From: Clostridia bacterium
GTDB taxonomy: Bacteria > Bacillota > Clostridia > Oscillospirales > CAG-272
Reading direction: 5' to 3'
DNA length: 11,652 nt
Assembly: GCA_017540285.1 (NCBI GenBank)
Contig: JAFYBI010000215.1
Span: 1-11,652 of the forward strand
A program made the translations under genes and the position numbers. Below the pieces are notes generated by a model. It was given only the letters and a program-made list of their open reading frames with translations, was not told the origin of the DNA and did not search any database. Position 1 is the stretch's first letter. The number at the start of each line of letters is the position of its first letter. Below, piece after piece: positions 1-5,032 of this stretch.

Positions 1-540
1 ATGATTCTCCCAATCGTTTGCCAGACTCGCCACCGTTTCGTCTTCGGCCGGACGGTAGGGCTCCCGGAATCCGTCCGCGTTCTTCTTCCACTTTTTGAGG
101 TCGAGCACATAGTTGCCGATCTTGCTGACGGACAGCACGAAGCCGAAGAGGATCATGATGATGCCCGCGGCGAGGGTAAGTCCCGCGTCAAAGGGCACTT
201 TTTGATACATCGCGGTGAGGAAGACGCCCAGGGCGAACAGGGCGAGGCTGGCGATCATCTTGACCGGGCTGGGCTTTGGCTTTTTCGCCTCGGCCTCCTC
301 CTGCGCGTCCCATCTTGCCTTGTCGCAGGCTTCGCAGAAGCCCAGCACGACGGGCGTAAGGTTATCGTAGTGCGTGTACACAGGCGTTTTGGTGACCCAT
401 CTCCCGCCTTCATAGCTCTCGGTCGACTGGCCCTGAGAATAGGAAATCTCCGCCCGGAGCAGGGACACCGGCCGCAGCGCCGCGCCGCACACGGGGCAGG
501 TGCCGGGAGTATCGTAGACGCGGTCATGAAGTTTTTTCAT
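1..540 (-). CDS. Zinc-ribbon-like protein with two membrane helices (C-terminus cut by window edge)
   Basis: I do not recognise this gene. It reads without a stop from ATG at 540 to the window edge, giving 180 residues and no C-terminus. The start is supported by AAGGAG nine bases upstream. The N-terminus has CPVC (residues 15-18) and, after a Tyr/Thr-rich stretch, CEAC (69-72). This pair of CxxC knuckles could bind one zinc ion. A Glu/Ala/Lys linker (77-92) leads to two hydrophobic helices, about 93-112 and 119-138. A charged, presumably cytoplasmic tail rich in Lys, Glu and Trp follows. The start lies 55 bp after the stop of the arabinofuranosidase gene on the same strand, so the two are probably co-transcribed, although no sugar-related function is visible. 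Similar small zinc-ribbon membrane proteins are common in Clostridia and mostly uncharacterised. The reading frame is solid; the function is open. Confidence 0.75.
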   Translation of the reverse strand, partial: MKKLHDRVYDTPGTCPVCGAALRPVSLLRAEISYSQGQSTESYEGGRWVTKTPVYTHYDNLTPVVLGFCEACDKARWDAQEEAEAKKPKPSPVKMIASLALFALGVFLTAMYQKVPFDAGLTLAAGIIMILFGFVLSVSKIGNYVLDLKKWKKNADGFREPYRPAEDETVASLANDWENH

Positions 541-565
541 GTTTGTCATCTCCTTTTCTGTCCGG

Positions 566-591
566 CGGCAGATGCCCCGCTGCCGTTTTTT
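566..591 (+). terminator. Possible rightward intrinsic terminator, antisense to the leftward transcript
   Basis: A perfect 6-bp stem (CGGCAG 566-571, CTGCCG 580-585) with an 8-nt loop is followed on the plus strand by six T residues (586-591). It sits in the 55-bp gap between two minus-strand genes, so no visible gene needs it. It could limit antisense transcription, or the hairpin could act on the minus-strand transcript as a processing or stability element. The stem is short, so confidence is low. Confidence 0.3.
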
Positions 592-595
592 CCTC

Positions 596-2107
596 TCACG
601 CGAGGCGCACCCGGATCACGTTCCAGCTTCTCCGGCCGAGCGTCGCCCGGAGCGTGCCGCCTTCGACACGGGCGTCGCCGTTCGCATGGGGGATGACGTT
701 GTCGGGCTTCTCCGCCGTGTTGACCGCCTTGAGGTCCGCGTTCGTCATGGTGATGTGCTCGATGACCGCGGCTTCGCCGTCCGGTGCGGCGAATGCCTCG
801 AGATCGCAGGTGAAGTCCATGTCCTCCTCGAGCGAGCGGTTGACGGCGAAGAGGTCGATCTCCGCCCGGTCTTCGTGATACACCGCGCAGGTTTCGAGGT
901 ACGGCACGTCCTTCGCGTTCTTCGCGTCGTAGGTCGGGCTGACGGCGCGTCCGTCGAGGACCGTGCCCCGGCCCCACGCGGAGCAGTGCATGAACGGGTA
1001 GAAGATCGTCTGCGCCCACGCGCGTCCGCCGTCCTCCGCGTTCTCCGTCATGATCGGCGCGATGACGTTCACGAGCTGGGCGAGGCAGGCCATTTTGACG
1101 CGGTCGCAGTGCTTCATGAGCGTCATGAGCAGCGTGCCGACGACGAGGGCGTCCTCCATTGTGTACACATCCTCGAGCTGATGCGGCGCGACGGACCACT
1201 TCTCGAAGGGCGCGCCGTGGCTGTGCAACCCGACGTTCCACTCGTCGAAGGAGAGGTACATCGTCTTTTTCGACCGCTTGACGTGCTTGACGTAGTCCGC
1301 GATGGCGCAGACGGTTTTGATGAAGCGGTCCATGTCCAGGGAGGAGGCGAGGAAGGACGGGGTGTCGTTCGCCGCGTTGCCGTAGTATGAATGCAGGGAG
1401 ATGTAGTCGACGTAGTCGTAGGTGTGCTTCAGGACCTCGGCTTCCCAGTCGCCGCACATGCCGCTCCCGGACGAGCCGCAGACGACGAGCTCGATCGAGG
1501 GATCGGTCCAGCGCATGAGCTTGGCGGCTTCGCAGGCGATGCGGCCGTATTCCGTCGCGGTCTTCGCGCCCATCTGCCACGAGCCGTCCATTTCGTTGCC
1601 GAGGCACCAGACCTTGATGCCGAAGGGCTCCTCGAAGCCGTTCGCGCGCCGCAGGTCGGAATAGTGGGTGCCGCCCTTGAAGTTGCAGTATTCGACGAGG
1701 TTGCGGGCTTCCTCGGGGCCGCGGGTGCCGAGGTTGACCGCCATCATGACGGAGGTGTCGGCCTTTTTGGCCCACGCCTGGAATTCGTCGACGCCGACCT
1801 CGTTGGTCTCGGTGACGCCCCAGGCGAGCTCGGGACGGCGGGGCCGCTGAGCCTTCGGGCCGGTGCCGTCTTCCCAGCGATAGCCGGAGACGAAGTTGCC
1901 GCCGGGATAGCGCACGATCGGCACGCCGAGCTTTTTCACGAGGTCGATGACGTCGCGGCGGAAGCCGTCCCCGTCTGCCGTGGGGTGTCCGGGCTCGTAG
2001 ATGCCGTGGTAGACGGCGCGGCCGAGGTGTTCGATGAAGGAGCCGAAGAGGCGGGGATCGACCTCGCCGACGGCATAGGCGGGATGGAGGATGAGGGAGG
2101 AATGCAT
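596..2107 (-). CDS. abfA: Alpha-L-arabinofuranosidase, GH51 family, intracellular
   Basis: This retaining exo-enzyme removes terminal alpha-L-arabinofuranosyl groups from arabino-oligosaccharides, arabinoxylan fragments or arabinogalactan side chains (EC 3.2.1.55). At 503 residues it matches the usual GH51 AbfA length. It starts with the typical GH51 opening FGSFIEHLGR (21-30) and PGGNFVSGYRWEDGTGP (68-84). A (beta/alpha)8 barrel follows, with acid/base Glu172 in CLGNEMDG and nucleophile Glu289 in SFDEWNVG. A C-terminal beta-domain ends in the family-typical NVIRVRL. There is no signal peptide, so it acts on imported oligosaccharides. The start is set by AAGGAG seven bases upstream of ATG 2107. 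A promoter (2148-2176) lies just upstream, and the zinc-ribbon membrane protein gene follows 55 bp downstream on the same strand. No transporter or araBAD genes are in view. Family assignment is very secure. Substrate chain length and polymer origin are inferred. Confidence 0.96.
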   Translation of the reverse strand: MHSSLILHPAYAVGEVDPRLFGSFIEHLGRAVYHGIYEPGHPTADGDGFRRDVIDLVKKLGVPIVRYPGGNFVSGYRWEDGTGPKAQRPRRPELAWGVTETNEVGVDEFQAWAKKADTSVMMAVNLGTRGPEEARNLVEYCNFKGGTHYSDLRRANGFEEPFGIKVWCLGNEMDGSWQMGAKTATEYGRIACEAAKLMRWTDPSIELVVCGSSGSGMCGDWEAEVLKHTYDYVDYISLHSYYGNAANDTPSFLASSLDMDRFIKTVCAIADYVKHVKRSKKTMYLSFDEWNVGLHSHGAPFEKWSVAPHQLEDVYTMEDALVVGTLLMTLMKHCDRVKMACLAQLVNVIAPIMTENAEDGGRAWAQTIFYPFMHCSAWGRGTVLDGRAVSPTYDAKNAKDVPYLETCAVYHEDRAEIDLFAVNRSLEEDMDFTCDLEAFAAPDGEAAVIEHITMTNADLKAVNTAEKPDNVIPHANGDARVEGGTLRATLGRRSWNVIRVRLA

Positions 2108-2147
2108 GAGCGGACTCCTTTATGTTTTTTTATTTTTCTTTGTCCTT

Positions 2148-2176
2148 ATTGTAACCGATTCCCGTTGAAAAAGCAA
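2148..2176 (-). promoter_or_regulatory. Sigma-A-type promoter of the arabinofuranosidase gene
   Basis: Read on the minus strand, TTGCTT (2176-2171) is followed by a 17-bp spacer and TACAAT (2153-2148, five of six consensus bases). The -35 matches only its TTG core, so an activator may be needed. The predicted start near 2141 gives a leader of about 33 nt, rich in A, ending in AAGGAG before ATG 2107. Confidence 0.7.
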
Positions 2177-2186
2177 GGGGAATTTC

Positions 2187-2202
2187 GAACATCTTGGTGT
2201 TC
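2187..2202. promoter_or_regulatory. 16-bp dyad upstream of the abfA -35 box, possible operator
   Basis: GAACA (2187-2191) and TGTTC (2198-2202) form a dyad with a 6-bp centre, starting about 11 bp upstream of the -35 box. The position suits an activator or regulator binding to a weak -35 promoter. There is no second copy near the galactosidase promoter, so a shared sugar regulon is not supported. A half-site this short can arise by chance. Confidence 0.25.
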
Positions 2203-2321
2203 TTTGCCGTTCATTTTGCCTGCGCGGCTGCGCCGGGCGGTGCCCGGTGACACACGGCGGGCTCACTGCGCAAGCCCGCTGGCGCATCTTTCGCTTGCGC
2301 GCTGACGCTTGCGGATTGTAT
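2203..2321. other. GC-rich, hairpin-bearing intergenic stretch without a credible gene
   Basis: No reading frame here looks coding. The stretch holds a 6-bp hairpin with a 3-nt loop (CCGGGC 2233-2238, GCCCGG 2242-2247) and a 7-bp hairpin (GCGGGCT 2257-2263, AGCCCGC 2273-2279). An alternating GCGC-rich stretch ends in CGCTTGCGGAT (2306-2316). The reverse complement of that 11-mer recurs at 3013-3023, on the far side of the large mirror repeat. This hints that the element extends further out than its best-aligned part. Confidence 0.4.
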
Positions 2322-2359
2322 ATCGGCTGAGCCGATCGTTCTTTTCGCCTGCGCGGCTG
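2218..2359 (+). repeat. Direct repeat pair of 13 bp with similar flanks, 129 bp apart
   Basis: GCCTGCGCGGCTG occurs exactly at 2218-2230 and 2347-2359. The eight bases before each copy are also alike (TCATTTT versus TCTTTTC). The second copy sits at the outer side of the left arm of the mirror repeat; the first lies 30-40 bp from the abfA promoter. The pair could mark a tandem duplication or the boundaries of an inserted unit. Right-arm bases at 2924-2934 (GCGCCGCAAGG) occupy the mirrored place of the second copy and share the GCCGC/AGGC core. Confidence 0.5.
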
Positions 2360-2630
2360 GCGGACAAGAGGACCCTCGGGTCGGGCCCTCTTGTCAATCA
2401 CCCGGCCCCAGAGGCGCCGTTCCTCGCCTCTGGACTCCACCCCTGCCTCGGGTTCAACCTCCCTTTTTGATGGGAAGCGTTGTTCAATGAGGCATAAGGC
2501 GGTGTCATAGCGGGATTACAGGGGAATTCACCCATATAGTCAGCTTGAAACACAAGCAATACGCTCTCTGTCAGATATGCAGCGGCACGTGTCAGACCTT
2601 TCAGCTTCGCCGAGGCAAGGGGTGCAGCGG
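2322..2630 (-). repeat. Left copy of the mirror element, with three hairpins
   Basis: Reading outward from the centre on the minus strand, the copy carries the conserved blocks and then three hairpins. H1 has a perfect 9-bp stem (2408-2416 / 2425-2433, loop 2417-2424). H2 has 13 pairs with one mismatch (2363-2375 / 2383-2395, loop 2376-2382) and its outer strand reads GACAAGAGG. H3 is ATCGGCT / AGCCGAT (2322-2328 / 2330-2336) around one central base. Between H1 and H2 is GGTGAT, also present at the same place in the right copy. Transcription direction is unknown; both directions would retain the hairpins. Confidence 0.65.
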
Positions 2631-2659
2631 AAAAGTGTTAGACTTGGACCAAACGGCTC

Positions 2660-2970
2660 GCTGTGCACCCATTGCCACGACGGAGTCGTAAGACCGGACA
2701 CGGAAAGCTACACAACATGGCGTGAGCGAGCTATTTTGATTCAGAGCCACTCAACATGGTGATGGCCCCTTGTAATCAAGAATGGAAGAGGCGTTATGCT
2801 TTATTGAACAACGCTTCAGAGTGAGAAGGGAGGTTAGACCTGATGAAGGGTGGATTCCCAAGGCGGGAACGGCCTTGGGCGGCGGTGATCCCCAAGAGGC
2901 TGGCCGCTGAAGCCTCTTGGGTGCGCCGCAAGGCAATTTTCAATGGGAGAAAGTCCCGCAGGACTTTCTC
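2660..2970 (+). repeat. Right copy of the mirror element, with three hairpins
   Basis: Reading outward on the plus strand, the copy carries the same blocks in the same order as the left copy, then three perfect hairpins. H1 is CCCAAGGC / GCCTTGGG (2857-2864 / 2872-2879). H2 is CCCAAGAGGC / GCCTCTTGGG (2891-2900 / 2912-2921). H3 is GAGAAAGTCC / GGACTTTCTC (2947-2956 / 2961-2970) closed by a CGCA tetraloop. H1 loops of both copies share GGAACG. Stem bases differ from the left copy while pairing is kept, for example A-T to C-G and G-C to A-T in H1. Confidence 0.65.
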
Positions 2971-2981
2971 TGACCTTTCCC

Positions 2982-3080
2982 TCTCCTGCATAAAGGAGAT
3001 AACCAGCATGTCATCCGCAAGCGCAGCCGCGCAGACTGCATATCCGTGTTTTGCCCCCAGGGGCCCCCTGCGGCAAAACA
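2982..3080. other. Further hairpins between the mirror element and the rny terminator
   Basis: A 6-bp hairpin (TCTCCT 2982-2987, AGGAGA 2994-2999, 6-nt loop) is followed by ATCCGCAAGCG (3013-3023). Then comes a strong hairpin with a 9-bp outer stem (3047-3055 / 3072-3080) and an inner AGGGG / CCCCT (3059-3063 / 3065-3069). They continue the row of hairpins of the right element copy and run up to the rny terminator. This may therefore be the outer part of the same element, or separate repeats inserted behind rny. I see no gene I can support here. Confidence 0.45.
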
Positions 3081-3114
3081 CAACAGCCGCCGCGTTTGCG
3101 TCCGCGACGGCTGT
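3074..3114 (-). terminator. rny: Probable intrinsic terminator of rny
   Basis: About 35 nt after the rny stop, the minus strand forms ACAGCCG / CGGCTGT (3114-3108 / 3089-3083) with inner CGCG / CGCG pairs. It is followed by TGTGTTTTG. The T run is interrupted by G, so termination may be partial. The next hairpin (3047-3080) directly downstream could back it up. Confidence 0.5.
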
Positions 3115-3148
3115 CTGCAGCCTCCTTCCGAAGACCGTGTTTTCTCTT

Positions 3149-4690
3149 TTATTTCGCATAGTCGACCGCGCGGCTCTCCCGGATCATGTGCACCTTGATC
3201 TGCCCGGGGTATTCGAGCTCGTTCTCGATCTTCTTCACGATCTCTCTCGCGATGATCGTCATCTGATCGTCGTCGACCATGTCCGGCTTCACCATGATGC
3301 GGATCTCGCGGCCTGCCTGGATGGCGTAGGATTTGTCCACGCCTTCGAAGCCGTTCGCGATCTCCTCGAGCTTCGTGAGCCGCTTGATGTAGTTTTCGAG
3401 ATTCTCGCGTCTCGCGCCGGGACGGGCCGCCGAAATCGCGTCCGCCGCCTGGATGATCAGCGCGGTGATCGTCTGCGCCTCCACGTCGCCGTGATGCGCT
3501 TCGATCGCGTGGATGACTTCCTTGGATTCGCGGTACTTGCGCGCGATCTCGACGCCGAGCTGGACATGCGAGCCCTCAACCTCCTGGGTGAGCGCCTTGC
3601 CGATGTCGTGCAGGAGCCCCGCGCGCTTCGCCAGCATGCTGTCCACGCCGAGCTCGTCCGCGATGATGCCGGCGAGGAGGGATACCTCAACGGAATGCGC
3701 GAGGACGTTCTGACCGTAGCTGGTGCGGTATTTCAGACGTCCGAGGAGCTTCACGAGCTCCGGATTGATGCCGTGGATGCCGGTGTCGAAGGTCGCGCGT
3801 TCGCCCGCCTGCTTGATAGCGGCCTCCACTTCCTTGCGGGCCTTTTCCACGGTCTCCTCGATGCGGGTCGGATGGATCCGGCCGTCGGAGATGAGCTTTT
3901 CGAGGGCGAGCCGGGCGATTTCGCGGCGGACCGGGTCGAAGGACGATACCGTGATCGCCTCCGGCGTGTCGTCGATGATCAGATCGACGCCCGTCAGCGT
4001 TTCGATGGTGCGGATGTTGCGGCCTTCACGGCCGATGATCCGTCCCTTCATTTCCTCGCTCGGGAGCTGCACGGCGGATACCGTGATCTCGGAGACGTGA
4101 TCCGCGGCGCACCGCTGGACCGCGAGGGCGATGATCTCGCGCGCCTTTTCGTCCGCTTCGTCCTTGAACTCCTGCTCGAGCTCGACGATCTTCTGCGCCT
4201 GCTCGTGGCGGATCTCGCCTTCGAGCTTCGCGATCAATTTCTCGGTTGCCTCCTCCGCCGTCATGCCGGCGATCTTCTGGAGCGTTTCGAACTGCTCCTC
4301 CTTGATTTTGTCGATGGCTTCGTTCTTTTCGGTGGCTTCCTTCAGCTTCTTCTGAAGGGCTTCGTCCTTCTTTTCGACTGCCTCGGTCTTGCGGTCGAGG
4401 GTCTCTTCCTTGGTCTGCACGCGGCGTTCCTGACGGGTCAGCTCGCTGCGCCGTTCCTTCAGTTCGATCTCGAATTCGTTCTTGGTCTGGAGGATCTCCT
4501 CCTTCGCTTCGAGCAGCGCTTCCTTTTTCTTGGTGTCCGCCGCCTTGATGCCGTCTTCGAGAATCCGCTTCGCCTGTTCTTCCGCGGACCCGATTTCGGC
4601 TTCCGCGACCTTTCTGCGGTATAAGATGCCGCCGGCAAAACCTGCGGCAGCGCATACAATTCCGACGATAATGGGAATGATGTATTCCAT
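3149..4690 (-). CDS. rny: Ribonuclease Y (endoribonuclease, membrane-anchored)
   Basis: RNase Y is the membrane-bound endoribonuclease that starts mRNA decay in many Bacillota. The 513-residue product has the full family layout. It has an N-terminal membrane anchor (about residues 3-24) and a long charged coiled coil rich in Glu/Lys/Ala (about 26-190). A KH RNA-binding domain carries GRIIGREGRN (216-225). The HD domain has His332 (AHSVEVSLLAG), the His361-Asp362 pair in LLHDIGKA, HH at 399-400 and Asp417. The start at 4690 is chosen because AAAGGAGG lies six bases upstream and the protein then begins directly with the anchor. An in-frame ATG at 4846 would add a 52-residue Arg-rich segment in front of the anchor and is unlikely. 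It is monocistronic as far as seen, with its own promoter (4890-4918) and a downstream hairpin terminator. Assignment is secure. Confidence 0.97.
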   Translation of the reverse strand: MEYIIPIIVGIVCAAAGFAGGILYRRKVAEAEIGSAEEQAKRILEDGIKAADTKKKEALLEAKEEILQTKNEFEIELKERRSELTRQERRVQTKEETLDRKTEAVEKKDEALQKKLKEATEKNEAIDKIKEEQFETLQKIAGMTAEEATEKLIAKLEGEIRHEQAQKIVELEQEFKDEADEKAREIIALAVQRCAADHVSEITVSAVQLPSEEMKGRIIGREGRNIRTIETLTGVDLIIDDTPEAITVSSFDPVRREIARLALEKLISDGRIHPTRIEETVEKARKEVEAAIKQAGERATFDTGIHGINPELVKLLGRLKYRTSYGQNVLAHSVEVSLLAGIIADELGVDSMLAKRAGLLHDIGKALTQEVEGSHVQLGVEIARKYRESKEVIHAIEAHHGDVEAQTITALIIQAADAISAARPGARRENLENYIKRLTKLEEIANGFEGVDKSYAIQAGREIRIMVKPDMVDDDQMTIIAREIVKKIENELEYPGQIKVHMIRESRAVDYAK

Positions 4691-4883
4691 CCCGCGCCTC
4701 CTTTGACTGTAAATTTGAGGAATCTGCATGTTTCTGCGATCTGCGGCGCGGCCGGGTCCGCGGGAGCGATCCCCCGCAGCAGTCCTGCCGCCGCAGCTGT
4801 ATTCCGATCCGTCCCGGGGGACGGTGCCATGCGTTCGCAGCGACATTTCTTCCCCCTTCTTCGGGGAGGAAAAAAACGTACTA
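4691..4883 (-). promoter_or_regulatory. rny: Long structured 5' leader of rny
   Basis: From the predicted transcription start near 4883 to ATG 4690 is about 190 nt. It contains an 8-bp perfect long-range stem (4741-4748 / 4789-4796) enclosing a 5-bp hairpin (GCGGG 4760-4764, CCCGC 4773-4777). A separate hairpin pairs CCGTCC with GGACGG (within 4809-4824). The region is much more GC-rich than the promoter next to it. It could carry a cis-acting control of RNase Y level. No known riboswitch class is recognised. The region contains no credible separate gene. Confidence 0.45.
4697..4704 (-). promoter_or_regulatory. rny: Ribosome binding site that fixes the rny start
   Basis: AAAGGAGG on the minus strand lies six bases before ATG 4690. 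It is the best Shine-Dalgarno in the rny upstream region and supports the 513-residue product over the longer in-frame reading from 4846, which has only a G-rich AAGGGGG upstream. Confidence 0.8.
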
Positions 4884-4889
4884 CTCTAT

Positions 4890-4918
4890 ATTATAACTCC
4901 GCGGACGCGCAAAGTCAA
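4890..4918 (-). promoter_or_regulatory. rny: Near-consensus sigma-A promoter of rny
   Basis: On the minus strand TTGACT (4918-4913, five of six consensus bases), a 17-bp spacer and a perfect TATAAT (4895-4890). This is the strongest promoter in the window, fitting constitutive expression of RNase Y. It is back-to-back with the galactosidase promoter, with the two -35 boxes about 24 bp apart. Confidence 0.85.
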
Positions 4919-4941
4919 GAGATTTTTTCGTTATTCTTCTC

Positions 4942-4970
4942 TTGCAATTCACCTGTGTTTATGGCATAAT
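4942..4970 (+). promoter_or_regulatory. Sigma-A-type promoter of the alpha-galactosidase / beta-arabinofuranosidase operon
   Basis: TTGCAA (4942-4947), a 17-bp spacer and CATAAT (4965-4970, five of six). The predicted start near 4977 gives a leader of about 56 nt ending in AAAGGAG before ATG 5033. No convincing operator palindrome or catabolite-response element overlaps it. Confidence 0.75.
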
Positions 4971-5032
4971 AGGGGCAGAACGGGGATCCGCGGAAAAACA
5001 AACGGCGGACCCGCCCCGAAAGGAGTCCGATC

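Larger units (their letters stand above)
2322..2970. repeat. Large imperfect mirror-image repeat (two head-to-head element copies), centre near 2645
   Basis: The left half, read on the minus strand, aligns co-linearly with the right half read on the plus strand. Matching blocks share one symmetry centre. A 15-bp exact match is at 2474-2488 / 2803-2817, AACCTCCCTT is at 2456-2465 / 2826-2835, and GATTACA is at 2514-2520 / 2771-2777. All three position sums are 5291. GGGTGCA at 2620-2626 / 2664-2670 sums to 5290. Local hairpins are mirrored as well. The halves differ at many positions between blocks, so this looks like two diverged copies rather than a fresh palindrome. It lies between rny and abfA, both leftward. 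No transposase or coding frame is evident. It is probably a non-autonomous mobile or structured-RNA element; the family is unknown to me. Confidence 0.75.

Noticed and set aside
1391..2305. Plus-strand frames across the arabinofuranosidase gene
   Set aside because: They are shadows of the GH51 gene, whose catalytic motifs and length are intact on the minus strand.
2120..2440. Minus-strand frame of 106 codons in the left element copy
   Set aside because: It overlaps the abfA promoter and leader, crosses hairpins H1 and H2 and has Arg/Gln-rich composition; the mirrored right copy does not preserve the frame.
2500..2800. Group II intron or CRISPR array in the mirror element
   Set aside because: I see no domain V-like hairpin, no GUGYG 5' end with an intron-encoded protein, and no short direct repeats with spacers.
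2843..4624. Plus-strand frame of 593 codons over rny and the hairpin region
   Set aside because: It runs antisense to RNase Y and through several perfect hairpins, and its product is repetitive Leu/Asp/Arg-rich sequence with no domain.
4942..5032. Catabolite-response or LacI-type operator at the GH36 promoter
   Set aside because: No palindrome of the expected type overlaps the promoter or leader; only a weak 5-bp pairing exists in the leader.
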